Shown: positions 26,308-34,223 of the stretch, piece after piece
How the letters are laid out: every line of letters starts with the position of its first letter
Numbering within the stretch: position 1 is the first letter of the stretch
Source: Pseudomonas synxantha
GTDB lineage: Bacteria; Pseudomonadota; Gammaproteobacteria; Pseudomonadales; Pseudomonadaceae
Assembly: GCF_900105675.1 (NCBI RefSeq)
Contig: NZ_LT629786.1
Location: 1,302,001 to 1,366,000, forward strand
DNA: 64,000 nucleotides
Direction: 5' to 3'
Translations under genes and position numbers: made by a program
Notes under the pieces: generated by a model
Told to the model about the DNA's origin: nothing
Database searches by the model: none
What the model saw: only the letters and a program-made list of their open reading frames with translations

Positions 26308-26805
26308 TCAGGCCAGTTCGGTAGCAGTGTTCTTGACCACCGCCAACTCCGGATGCGCCACCAACTTATCAATGTGCAACTCATCATTATTCAACCAGGT
26401 CTCGGTCAGCACCCGGTAATGCTCCATGTCCCGGCAGCGCATGCGCAGGCTGTAGTCGAACGGCCCGCTGATCAGCTGGCATTCGAACACCTGCGGGCAG
26501 GCCTTCACACAGGCTTCGAAGGCCTTTTGTGCCGAACGCCCGCTCTGGTTGGACAAGGCCACCAGCACCAGCAGCGACAGCCCCGGTGAGACCATTTGCA
26601 CGTCGATGATCGCCCCATACCCACGGATCACCCCGCGTCGCTCCAGCTTGCGCACCCGCTCCAGGCAGGGCCTGGGGGTGAGGTGCACCAGCGATGAGAG
26701 CCTTTCGTAGGTGATACGCCCCTGGTGCCGCAGCACGTCGATGATCGCTTCGTCGATGCGATCCAGCGCAGGGGAAGAATGGGGTCCGTTGGCCTTGGTA
26801 TCCAT
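26308..26805 (-). CDS. Lrp/AsnC-family transcriptional regulator
   Basis: The 165-aa protein has an N-terminal HTH (LDRIDEAIIDVLRHQGRITYERLSSLVHLTPRPCLERVRKLERRGVIRGYGAIID) and a C-terminal RAM/AsnC ligand-binding domain. It ends 4 bp from the ABC ATPase gene and is read in the same direction, as the last gene of the basic amino acid transport cluster. It probably senses an amino acid such as arginine, ornithine or citrulline and controls the adjacent transport and catabolic genes. This target is inferred from location only. Confidence 0.9.
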   Translation of the reverse strand: MDTKANGPHSSPALDRIDEAIIDVLRHQGRITYERLSSLVHLTPRPCLERVRKLERRGVIRGYGAIIDVQMVSPGLSLLVLVALSNQSGRSAQKAFEACVKACPQVFECQLISGPFDYSLRMRCRDMEHYRVLTETWLNNDELHIDKLVAHPELAVVKNTATELA

Positions 26806-26809
26806 GGGT

Positions 26810-27640
26810 TCACTTCAAACGGTTGGAAAGAAATTGCTGCAAGCGTTCGCTGTTGGGATGGTCGAGGATCTCGGCGCCGCCGTGTTCCTCGACCCGGCCC
26901 TGATGCAAGAACAGCACCTGGCTGGACACCTGGCGGGCAAAGCCCATTTCGTGGGTGACCATCAGCATGGTACGACCTTCCTCGGCCAACGTCTGTATGA
27001 CTTTGAGGACTTCTCCTACAAGTTCTGGGTCGAGGGCAGAAGTCGGTTCATCGAACAGGATAATCTCCGGCTCCATTGCCAGCGCCCGGGCAATCGCCAC
27101 GCGCTGCTGCTGGCCACCGGACAGGAACGCCGGGTATTGGTCCGCCACGCGGCTTGGCAGGCCAACCTTGTCCAAGTACAGGCGTGCGCGTTTTTCCGCT
27201 TCGGCGGCGCTCACGTCCAGCACCCGGCGCGGGGCCATGGTGATGTTTTCCAGCACGGTCATGTGGCTCCACAGGTTGAAGTGCTGGAACACCATGGCCA
27301 GTCGCGTGCGCAGGTTTTGCAGTTGCGCCTGATGCGGTGCGCGGCTGCCGGCGCGGCCTTGCTGCATCTGGATGCTGATGCCATCCAGGGTGATAACCCC
27401 GGCGTCGGGTTGTTCGAGAAAATTGATACAACGCAACATGGTGCTCTTGCCCGAACCGCTGGCGCCGATCAGGCTGATCACATCGCCCTGGCGCGCATTG
27501 AGGGACACGCCCTTGAGCACTTCATGGTCGCCGTAGCGTTTATGGATGCCTTCGACTTGCAGCTTGATCGCGGCAGTTGCAGCGTTGGTCACGGGTACAT
27601 CCACCGGATAAGCGGCCAGGGCCTGCGCGGACTGATTCAT
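26810..27640 (-). CDS. Polar/basic amino acid ABC transporter ATP-binding protein (HisP/AotP type)
   Basis: This 276-aa ATPase has Walker [10 protein letters not shown], signature [15 protein letters not shown] and Walker B IILFDEPTSALDPELVGEV, the wording typical of HisP/ArtP/AotP proteins. An N-terminal extension of about 25 residues precedes the ATPase domain. It lies 3 bp after the permease gene. With the two permeases and the binding protein it forms a complete importer for basic amino acids, perhaps including ornithine or citrulline given the neighbouring catabolic genes. Confidence 0.92.
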   Translation of the reverse strand: MNQSAQALAAYPVDVPVTNAATAAIKLQVEGIHKRYGDHEVLKGVSLNARQGDVISLIGASGSGKSTMLRCINFLEQPDAGVITLDGISIQMQQGRAGSRAPHQAQLQNLRTRLAMVFQHFNLWSHMTVLENITMAPRRVLDVSAAEAEKRARLYLDKVGLPSRVADQYPAFLSGGQQQRVAIARALAMEPEIILFDEPTSALDPELVGEVLKVIQTLAEEGRTMLMVTHEMGFARQVSSQVLFLHQGRVEEHGGAEILDHPNSERLQQFLSNRLK

Positions 27641-27643
27641 GGG

Positions 27644-28357
27644 TTAGCCTCGGGTAGGAACAAGAAAACGCATCCAGCGACGTTCGGCCAGTCGAAACAG
27701 GCCCACCAGTGCAAAGGACAGCAGCATGTAGAGCAGGGCGGCGATGCCGAAGGCCTGGAAGGTCAGGAATGTCTCGGCATTTGCGTCGCGGGCGACCTTG
27801 AGGATGTCGGCAACCGTGGCGGTGAACGCCAGCGAAGTGGCGTGCAGCATCAGGATCATTTCATTGCTGTAGGCCGGCAGCGCGCGGCGCAAGGCGGCGG
27901 GCACCACCACATACAGGTTCAGCCGCCAGCCGTGCAGGCCATAGGCGCGTGCCGCTTCGATTTCGCCGTGGGGAATATTGCGGATCGCCCCGGCGAAGAT
28001 TTCCACGGTGTAGGCGCAGGTGTTGAGCACAAACGCCAACAGGGTGCAGTTCAGCGCATTGCGGAAAAACTGGTTGAGCAGGGCGTTGTCCTGCACCACC
28101 TCCAGGCTGTACAGCCCGGTGTAGCAAATCAGCAATTGGATATACAGCGGTGTGCCACGGAACAGGTAGGTGTAGACCTCCACCGGCCAGCGCAGCCAAA
28201 AGTGCTGCGAAACCCGCGCCAGCGCCAGGGGGATCGACAGGCAAAAGCCGAGCACCACCGAGATGATGAACAGCCACAAGGTCATGGCCACGCCTGACAA
28301 CCCCGTGCCATCGCTGAACAGATAGGCCAGGCCGTATTGCTGGAACAGTTCGATCAT
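27644..28357 (-). CDS. Amino acid ABC transporter permease (HisM type)
   Basis: The 237-aa permease carries the EAA loop (EIEAARAYGLHGWRLNLYVVVPAALRRALPAYSNE) and the conserved TYLFRGTPLYIQLLICYTGL segment of HisM/AotM proteins. About five membrane helices are predicted by eye. It overlaps the HisQ-type gene by 4 bp. Confidence 0.92.
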   Translation of the reverse strand: MIELFQQYGLAYLFSDGTGLSGVAMTLWLFIISVVLGFCLSIPLALARVSQHFWLRWPVEVYTYLFRGTPLYIQLLICYTGLYSLEVVQDNALLNQFFRNALNCTLLAFVLNTCAYTVEIFAGAIRNIPHGEIEAARAYGLHGWRLNLYVVVPAALRRALPAYSNEMILMLHATSLAFTATVADILKVARDANAETFLTFQAFGIAALLYMLLSFALVGLFRLAERRWMRFLVPTRG

Positions 28358-29055
28358 CGCGCCATCCCCTTGATGCCCAGGTTGTAGCGCCGTTCGAGGC
28401 GCTTGAAGATGCGGTTGGAGAGGGTGGTGATCACCAGGTACACCAGCCCCGCAAGGATCAGGAAGTACAGCGGCTCGCTGGTGGACTTGCCGGCGTTCTG
28501 CGCGGCCTTGACCAAGTCCGACAGGCCGATGATCGACACCAGCGCCGTGGACTTGAGCAGCACCAGCCAGTTATTGCCAAGGCCCGGCAGGGCAAAGCGC
28601 ATCAGTTGCGGGAACAGCACCAGGTGAAAGCGCTGCCAGCGGCTCAGGCCATAGGCGGTAGCGGCTTCCAATTGGCCTACCGGCACACTGAGGATCGCGC
28701 CCCGGAAGTTCTCGGTGAAATACGCTCCATAGATAAACCCCAGGGTGACCACCCCGGCGGTAAACGGGTCGATTTCGAAATACCCCCAGCCGAACACTTC
28801 GGTCAGGTCATTGAGCCACAGTTGCAGGCTGTAGAAGATCAGCAGGATCAGCACCAGGTCCGGCACGCTGCGGATCAGCGTGGTGTACAGCGTGGCCGGT
28901 ACGCGCAGCCATTTGGCGCTGGAGAGTTTGGCGCCAGCGGCGACCAGGCCCAGGCTGAGGCTCAGGGCCAGGGCCAGGAAGGACAGCTTGAGCGTCATCC
29001 AGGCACCCTGGGCCAGCATCGGGCCGTAGCCTTGCAGGTTGAAGAGTTCGTTCAT
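28354..29055 (-). CDS. Amino acid ABC transporter permease (HisQ type)
   Basis: Start ATG 29055 (MNELFNLQGYGPMLAQGA) is preferred over an extension that adds ten residues. The 233-aa protein has the HisQ segment TLIRSVPDLVLILLIFYSLQ and the EAA loop (LEAATAYGLSRWQRFHLVLFPQLMRFALPGLGNNW). It pairs with the HisM-type permease. Confidence 0.92.
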   Translation of the reverse strand: MNELFNLQGYGPMLAQGAWMTLKLSFLALALSLSLGLVAAGAKLSSAKWLRVPATLYTTLIRSVPDLVLILLIFYSLQLWLNDLTEVFGWGYFEIDPFTAGVVTLGFIYGAYFTENFRGAILSVPVGQLEAATAYGLSRWQRFHLVLFPQLMRFALPGLGNNWLVLLKSTALVSIIGLSDLVKAAQNAGKSTSEPLYFLILAGLVYLVITTLSNRIFKRLERRYNLGIKGMAR

Positions 29056-29104
29056 GGGGAAGATCTCTAAAAGGCACACACTCAATCTCTGTGGGAACCG
29101 ACTT

Positions 29105-29197
29105 GTGTGGGAGGGGGCTTGCTCCCGATAGCGGTGGTTCAGTCAATATTTTCAATGACTGACACACTGCTATCGGGAGCAAGCCCCCTCCCACACA
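29105..29197. repeat. REPIN (GTGGGAGGGGGCTTGC class)
   Basis: Complete inverted pair; the ends extend the symmetry to CTTGTGTGGGAGG and CCTCCCACACAAG. It lies between the binding-protein gene and the HisQ gene, where it could attenuate or stabilise the transcript. Confidence 0.93.
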
Positions 29198-29228
29198 AGC
29201 GTGTTCCACAGGGCAGGCGATGGCTTAG

Positions 29229-30008
29229 TTATTCGTTGTAGATATCTTGATCGCCGAAGTATTTCTTCTGGATCTTGGCGTAGGAGCCATCGGCCTGTAC
29301 CGCGGCGATGCCCTTGTTGATCAGCTCACGCAGTGCCTGGTCGTTCTTGCGCAGGCCCATGGCGATGTCCAGGGGCAGGGTCGGGTCCTTGAAGGCCGGG
29401 CCGGTTTTGAAGTCGGTGCCTTCGGGCTTGGACAGGAAGTTGAGCTGGGCTTCGAGCTTGTCGGTCAGGGTAGCGTCGAGGCGACCGTTCTGCAGGTCGG
29501 CGTAGTTCTGCTCCTGGGATTGGTACGCCTTGATCTGCGCACCAAGCTTGGCCAGGTGTGCCCGCGCATAGGCTTCCTGCAGCGAGCCTTGCAATACGCC
29601 GACTTGCTTGCCATTGAGGGATTCGGGCGTGTCGCCGAAATCCGCGCCTTTGCGAGTGATCACCGACGTCGGGCTGAGGAACAGCCGATCGGTGAAATCG
29701 ATGACTTTTTCCCGCGCCGGGGTCACCGCCATGGAGGACATGATCGCATCGAACTTGCGCGCCCGCAGGGCCGGGATCATGCCGTCGAACTCGTTGTGCA
29801 CCCAGGTGCATTTGACCTCGAGCTTGGCGCAGATGGCGTTGCCCAATTCGATATCGAAGCCTTGCAGGCTGCCGTCGGCGGCTACGGATTCGAAGGGTGG
29901 GTATTCGGGGAACACGCCGAAGCGGATTTCTTTCCACTCCTGAGCGTGGGCAGCAGTAGCGCACAGTGGCAACAGCAAAGCAGCGAAAAGTGATCGCAGT
30001 GGAGTCAT
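29229..30008 (-). CDS. Periplasmic basic amino acid-binding protein
   Basis: The 259-aa precursor starts with a Sec signal (SLFAALLLPLCATAAHAQE). The mature part is a type-2 periplasmic binding protein of the lysine/arginine/ornithine/histidine group: KEIRFGVFPEYPPFESVAADGSLQGFDIELGNAICAKLEVKC is the family N-terminus, and FDAIMSSMAVTPAREKVIDFTDR is the central signature. It is the first gene of the transporter operon; two palindromic operators lie about 135-170 bp upstream. The 29056-29228 gap to the permeases holds a REPIN. Confidence 0.92.
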   Translation of the reverse strand: MTPLRSLFAALLLPLCATAAHAQEWKEIRFGVFPEYPPFESVAADGSLQGFDIELGNAICAKLEVKCTWVHNEFDGMIPALRARKFDAIMSSMAVTPAREKVIDFTDRLFLSPTSVITRKGADFGDTPESLNGKQVGVLQGSLQEAYARAHLAKLGAQIKAYQSQEQNYADLQNGRLDATLTDKLEAQLNFLSKPEGTDFKTGPAFKDPTLPLDIAMGLRKNDQALRELINKGIAAVQADGSYAKIQKKYFGDQDIYNE

Positions 30009-30143
30009 GTGGAGGTCCCTTTATTTTGTAATTGATGTCAGGGCAGTGAATAACTGGGAGCAGAGAATGCTTCATGATGGTGCGTTTTTTGTGTCGTTTA
30101 CCCGGTGCACAAAGCGCAAATTGCGCTGTTAAAACGAGCAATG

Positions 30144-30178
30144 CAGCTGAATCGGCTGTGACACCCGCTGAATCGGCT
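30144..30178. promoter_or_regulatory. Tandem palindromic operator candidates upstream of the amino acid transporter
   Basis: CAGCTGAATCGGCTG (30144-30158) and GCTGAATCGGCT (30167-30178) share a core with a perfect 15-bp palindrome upstream of the ctlX gene. Their centres are about two helical turns apart, which suits a dimeric or Lrp-type regulator. Confidence 0.6.
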
Positions 30179-30234
30179 TTTCATCGGTGAAAATCCGGCC
30201 TGCCCTTGGCGCAAAGCGGCAGGCCAGAGCGGTC

Positions 30235-31281
30235 TCAGGCGCGCTTTTTCTGCTGTGCGGCCGGCTGCTGGGCCAGGCGGGCAAACAGGTCTTTCGGGTC
30301 GGCCAGGTCGGGTACCAGTTCCAGTTCGCTGCCTACATCGAGGGCCTTGGCCACGTCCAGCACATAGCGCAAGGCCGAATAGTCTTCGATGGCAAAACCC
30401 ACCGAGTCGAACAGGGTGACTTGGCGCTCATTCTCGCGGCCGGGTTTCTGGCCGTTGATCACCTGCCATAGCTCGGTGACTGGCGAGTCTTCCGGCATGT
30501 GCTGGATCTCGCCCTCGATACGGCTTTGCGGTTCGTACTCGACGATCACGCGGGCGCGCTCGACGATGCGTCGGTCCAGCTCGGTCTTGCCTGGGCAATC
30601 GCCGCCCACGGCGTTGAGGTGCATGCCGGGCTCGATCATCTCGTCCGTCAGGATGGTGGCGTAGGCCTTGTCGGCGGTGACGGTGGTGACGATATCCGCG
30701 CCTTTGACCGCTTCGGCGACGCTGCCGGCCAGGACCACCTTGATCGCCGGAAACGCCTTGAGGTTGGCGGCGAGCTTGGCGGTGGCCTTGGGGTCGATAT
30801 CGAACAAGCGGATTTCAGTGATGCCGAGCATGGCGTGGAAGGCCAGGGCCTGGAATTCGCTCTGGCAGCCGTTGCCGATCAGCGCCATGCTGCGGCTGTC
30901 GGCGCGGGCCAGGTAGCGGGCAACCAGGGCTGAGGTGGCGGCGGTGCGGATCGCGGTGGTCAGGGTCATTTCCGCCAGCAGCACCGGTTTGCCGGTGTCC
31001 ACATCGCCCAGGGCGCCGAAAGCCATCACCGTGAGCATGCCGGCCAGGGTGTTTTTCGGATGGCCGTTGACGTATTTGAAGGCGTATAGCGAAGCGTCGG
31101 ACACCGGCATCAGCTCGATCACACCATCTGGTGAATGGTTGGCCAGGCGCGCGCATTTCTCGAAATCCTGCCAGCGCAGGTAGTCGGCGCGGATATAGTC
31201 GGCCATCTCGGTGATGCAGGTTTGCAGGCCTTTCTGCGAGACCAGGTAGCTGAGGTCGTTGACGTCGATGTAACGGGTCAT
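30235..31281 (-). CDS. Ornithine cyclodeaminase
   Basis: The 348-aa protein matches the ornithine cyclodeaminase/mu-crystallin family. It has the N-terminal substrate region (PVSDASLYAFKYVNGHPKNT), LAEMTLTTAIRTAATSALVARYLAR, the NAD-binding motif IGNGCQSEFQALAF, and GDCPGKTELDRRI with the catalytic Asp. It converts L-ornithine to L-proline and ammonia. It lies 11 bp after the ctlX-type gene, so citrulline to ornithine to proline can be proposed as the route. Confidence 0.92.
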   Translation of the reverse strand: MTRYIDVNDLSYLVSQKGLQTCITEMADYIRADYLRWQDFEKCARLANHSPDGVIELMPVSDASLYAFKYVNGHPKNTLAGMLTVMAFGALGDVDTGKPVLLAEMTLTTAIRTAATSALVARYLARADSRSMALIGNGCQSEFQALAFHAMLGITEIRLFDIDPKATAKLAANLKAFPAIKVVLAGSVAEAVKGADIVTTVTADKAYATILTDEMIEPGMHLNAVGGDCPGKTELDRRIVERARVIVEYEPQSRIEGEIQHMPEDSPVTELWQVINGQKPGRENERQVTLFDSVGFAIEDYSALRYVLDVAKALDVGSELELVPDLADPKDLFARLAQQPAAQQKKRA

Positions 31282-31292
31282 GGCAAGACTCC

Positions 31293-32219
31293 TTATTGAA
31301 ATGAGGGACGTGCTGGCAGATGCACTTCGGCCAGCATGCAGCGGGCACTGCCGCCGCCGATGCGTTCGATGTTGTCGATATTCACCACCACCGGCCGCGT
31401 GTGGCGCTCCACATGCTGGCGCTGGGCAGGTTGCAGCGCGCCCCAGGCGCTGGCGGACATCACCAGCAGCGGCTGACCGTCACGGTCGTGGACTTCGAGC
31501 ATGTTGCCGGCGAAGGCTTCCAACTGGTCGAAGTCGAGGGCGAGGATGTCTTTGCCGGTGTCGCGCAGGGAGCGCTCCAAAGTCAGGCGCTCGCCCTCAT
31601 CAGGCAGCGCCTGCAGGCACACCACCGCGAGGTCGCGGCCGACGCTCATCATTACGTTGCTGTGGTAGATCGGCGCGTGGTGGCGGTCGAGGGCGTGGAA
31701 CACGCAGAGCTGGTAGTCGAGGCGTTCGGCGAACTGGCGCAGGGCGGCGTGGTGGGTGCGCCCGGAGTGGCAGGCGTAGCTGATGCGGTGCTGGCGATCG
31801 AGCACCATGCTGCCGGTGCCTTCGAGGAAGATGTTCTGTTGTTCAAGGTGACTCAGGTCGATGGTGTCTTTTATCGCAAAACGTTGCTCCAGTACCTGCA
31901 GTACGCCTTTGTTGCGCTCCAGGCGGCGGTTCTGGCCCTCCATGGGGTAGAGCACCAGGCTGCCGTCGGCGTGGCTGCTCCACCAGTTGTTGGGGAAGAT
32001 CGAGTCCGGAGTGTGGGGCGCCGGGGTGTCCTGCACCACCAGTACTTCCACGCCGTGATTGCGCAGGGTTTCGACATAACCGTCGAACTCCTCCAGCGCT
32101 TTGTGCTGTGCACTGAGCGGGTCCGGCGGCGGGCGTTGAAAACGGTTGTTGATCGCGGTGTCCGGGTTGAAGGCAAAGCGCGCCGGGCGGATCATCAGGA
32201 CGGTGTTGGTGGTTTGCAT
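31293..32219 (-). CDS. ctlX: CtlX-type citrulline hydrolase (amidinotransferase/arginine deiminase superfamily)
   Basis: The 308-aa protein belongs to the guanidino-group-modifying superfamily. The motifs are RPARFAFNPDTAINNRFQ at the N-terminus, TPDSIFPNNWWSSH (substrate Asp), LEGTGSMVLDR (Glu), the His in YHSNVMMSVG and the C-terminal cysteine nucleophile in IGGGSARCMLAEVHLP. The pattern fits the citrulline ureidase CtlX, which yields ornithine. Pairing with ornithine cyclodeaminase supports this. An arginine-directed activity is a less likely alternative. Confidence 0.85.
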   Translation of the reverse strand: MQTTNTVLMIRPARFAFNPDTAINNRFQRPPPDPLSAQHKALEEFDGYVETLRNHGVEVLVVQDTPAPHTPDSIFPNNWWSSHADGSLVLYPMEGQNRRLERNKGVLQVLEQRFAIKDTIDLSHLEQQNIFLEGTGSMVLDRQHRISYACHSGRTHHAALRQFAERLDYQLCVFHALDRHHAPIYHSNVMMSVGRDLAVVCLQALPDEGERLTLERSLRDTGKDILALDFDQLEAFAGNMLEVHDRDGQPLLVMSASAWGALQPAQRQHVERHTRPVVVNIDNIERIGGGSARCMLAEVHLPARPSFQ

Positions 32220-32333
32220 GGGGGCACGGGTCCATGGGGTGATCTTGTAGCGCTATTTTGTGCGTTGTCGGGGAAGTATCTCGGCTGAAACAGCAGGGCG
32301 GCCCAGCCGGGAAAGCTGAAAAGGGCAGTGATG

Positions 32334-32348
32334 CAGCCGAATCGGCTG
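32334..32348. promoter_or_regulatory. Perfect palindromic operator candidate upstream of ctlX-ocd
   Basis: CAGCCGAATCGGCTG is a perfect palindrome about a single central base, 115-130 bp before the ctlX start codon. Two imperfect copies lie upstream of the transporter binding-protein gene, so one regulator (perhaps the nearby Lrp protein) may control both units. Confidence 0.65.
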
Positions 32349-32370
32349 TCAGATTGAAATGCGATCAACC

Positions 32371-32459
32371 TGTGGGAGCTGGCTTGCCTGCGATAGCGGT
32401 GTGTCAGCCCCATTAATCTGGCTGACACACCGCTATCGCAGGCAAGCCAGCTCCCACAT
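32371..32459. repeat. REPIN of a second class (GTGGGAGCTGGCTTGC)
   Basis: Long, nearly perfect inverted pair: TGTGGGAGCTGGCTTGCCTG, spacer, and its complement ending CAGCTCCCACA. The arms extend to include CGATAGCGGTGTGTCAG, so it forms a long cruciform or hairpin. It is the only member of this class in the window. Confidence 0.92.
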
Positions 32460-32503
32460 TGGTATTGTGGTGATTGTTATCGTTGTGTCCGCCAGGAGGA
32501 ATT

Positions 32504-33400
32504 ATGTCTACCGCCGTTCGCCTCGCCCAGCCAGCCGATGCCGAGGGCATCAGCCAGGTCATCCTGGCCGCCTTGCACAGCAGTAATGCGCGGGATTATC
32601 CGGCGGATGTGATTGCGCGAGTCGCCAGCAATTTTTCCCCTGAGGCTGTGCTGGAATTGCTCAAGCGCCGTGTCGTGCTGGTGGCCACCCAGGACCAGGT
32701 GATCGTTGCCACCGCTGCCCTTGACGCCAACGTAGTGCGTTCGGTGTTCGTCAATCCGGCGTTGCAAGGGCAGGGCATTGGCCGGTTGTTGATGATCGAG
32801 ATCGAATTGCGTGCCCGGGAGGCGGGCGTAACGGTATTGAGCGTGCCATCCTCGCTGACTGCGGAATCCTTCTACACCAGGCTGGGTTTTCATACCGTGC
32901 GCGATGTCTACCATGGCAACGAGCGCACGCTGGTGATGGAAAAGGCGCTGTCATCCCGGCACCCCATCGGCCTGTACCGTGACCGTCAGCACCGTGCGCA
33001 GGTGGTTGCGCTGTGGGAGGAGGCCTTTGCTTACGACACTGCGCATAACTTGCCGAGCCTGGCGATTGACAAGAAGCTGGCGGTCAACGATGGGTTGTTC
33101 TTCGTCGCCACCGACAAGAAAGCCGTGATCGGCACGATACTCGCCGGTTATGACGGTCACCGTGGCTGGCTGTACTCCGTGGCTGTGCATGCCGACTATC
33201 GTCGCCATGGTTTGGGATCGTCGCTGGTGCGCCATGCCGAGCAGGCGTTGACGGCCTTGGGCTGCATGAAGATCAACCTGCAGATCACCGGCGGCAATGA
33301 CGTGGTGGTGGGGTTTTATGAGGCGCTGGGGTATGGGGTGGAGCCGAGGATCAGTATGGGTAAGAGGATCGTTGAGTGTATTCCAGGACAGAGTAGATGA
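32504..33400 (+). CDS. Double-GNAT acetyltransferase
   Basis: Start ATG 32504 follows a strong AGGAGG. The 298-aa protein has two GNAT domains. In the first (about 1-150) the acetyl-CoA loop is VFVNPALQGQGIGRLLM; in the second (about 155-298) it is VAVHADYRRHGLGSSLVRHAE, followed by the YEALGYG-type end. The second half resembles the YpeA-type acetyltransferases. The acceptor substrate is unknown. A decayed second copy of the C-terminal part lies at about 33.94-34.10 kb. Confidence 0.85.
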   Translation: MSTAVRLAQPADAEGISQVILAALHSSNARDYPADVIARVASNFSPEAVLELLKRRVVLVATQDQVIVATAALDANVVRSVFVNPALQGQGIGRLLMIEIELRAREAGVTVLSVPSSLTAESFYTRLGFHTVRDVYHGNERTLVMEKALSSRHPIGLYRDRQHRAQVVALWEEAFAYDTAHNLPSLAIDKKLAVNDGLFFVATDKKAVIGTILAGYDGHRGWLYSVAVHADYRRHGLGSSLVRHAEQALTALGCMKINLQITGGNDVVVGFYEALGYGVEPRISMGKRIVECIPGQSR

Positions 33401-33443
33401 CCGACAGCAATCTGATCATCCGTCTAGCCTTTAAGGCTTACGC

Positions 33444-33722
33444 TTATTTTTTCCGCTTCGCGGTATAGCCTTTCATTGCCGCAAAAGCATTCGCCAAGTT
33501 CAGAAACAGGATCTTGTCGTCAATATCCCCTTCGACATCGCCGTCACCGTCGGCATCCCCCGGGTTTGAGGAACGGTCATAAAAACCATTTTTTTCGCTG
33601 GAACTGGCATACACCAGAAGAGGGTCGGGATCGTTGGGGGCATTCAATACTTCCATCAATATTTCTTTGCTTGCGTCACCTTCGAAGTCATCTGTCGTGA
33701 GGTGAATGATAAATTTGCCCAT
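33444..33722 (-). CDS. Small acidic hypothetical protein
   Basis: Start ATG 33722 is set by a strong AAGGAG eight bases upstream. The 92-aa product begins MGKFIIHLTTDDFEGDASK and contains an Asp/Gly-rich loop (GDADGDGDVEGDIDD) resembling a DxDxDG calcium-binding loop, then a lysine-rich tail (KGYTAKRKK). No signal peptide or membrane segment is seen and the family is not recognised. It is an orphan between the GNAT gene and the GNAT remnant, on the opposite strand. Confidence 0.7.
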   Translation of the reverse strand: MGKFIIHLTTDDFEGDASKEILMEVLNAPNDPDPLLVYASSSEKNGFYDRSSNPGDADGDGDVEGDIDDKILFLNLANAFAAMKGYTAKRKK

Positions 33723-33827
33723 GAGGTGTCTCCTTGAGGTTTGGTGAGAATCCAGCCTCTGCATTTATAATCTCGATCCCTGCGCATCTCTACTGTCAAA
33801 CTTGACAGGGTGGATGCATTTACAGTT

Positions 33828-33927
33828 GATCGTTCCCACGCTCTGCGTGGGAATGCCGCCAGGGACGCTCCGCGTCCCGCCGGACAACTTAAATGTCGGT
33901 AGATGACGCGGAGCGTGGGAACGATCA
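33828..33927. repeat. Palindromic repeat of another family (GATCGTTCCCACGC)
   Basis: GATCGTTCCCACGCTCTGCGT at the left and ACGCGGAGCGTGGGAACGATC at the right form long inverted arms around GCCGCCAGGGACGCTCCGCG and further bases. It is unrelated to the GTGGGAGGGGGCTTGC REPs. It abuts the 5' edge of the GNAT remnant. Confidence 0.8.
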
Positions 33928-33935
33928 GCATGGCG

Positions 33936-34095
33936 CGACGCATAACCTGCCGAGCAGGCGGTGACGGCGCTGGGCTGCATGAAGATCAACCTGCAGATCA
34001 CTGGCGGCAATGACGTAGTTGTGGGGTTCTACGACGCGTTGGGGTATGGGGTGGAGTTGGGCAAGAAGATTGTCGGGAATATCCCTCAATCCTGA
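33936..34095 (+). pseudogene. Remnant of a duplicated GNAT acetyltransferase gene
   Basis: The frame 33952-34095 encodes EQAVTALGCMKINLQITG...VGFYDALGYGVELGKKIVGNIPQS, nearly identical to the end of the intact GNAT gene (33238-33400). The preceding bases CATAACCTGCCGAGC match the intact gene around 33044-33058. The junction is therefore an internal deletion of about 184 bp between two TGCCGAGC copies, which also breaks the frame (the N-side frame stops at 33962-33964). It has no start codon of its own. Confidence 0.85.
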
Positions 34096-34112
34096 AAATA
34101 CTGGAGATCCAA

Positions 34113-34202
34113 TGTGGGAGGGGGCTTGCTCCCGATAGTGGAGTGTCAGTCGATGAAGATGTTGACTGACCTGCCGCCATCGGGAGCAAGCCCCCTCCCA
34201 CA
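34113..34202. repeat. REPIN (GTGGGAGGGGGCTTGC class)
   Basis: Complete inverted pair directly between the GNAT remnant and the end of ilvE, oriented to lie at the 3' ends of both. Confidence 0.93.
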
Positions 34203-34223
34203 GGGTATTGCGGTGTCGCTGGC

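Noticed and set aside
32334..32459. REPIN at 32371 considered as a CRISPR-like or terminator array
   Set aside because: There is one inverted pair only, no regularly spaced direct repeats and no T-run; REPIN explains it.
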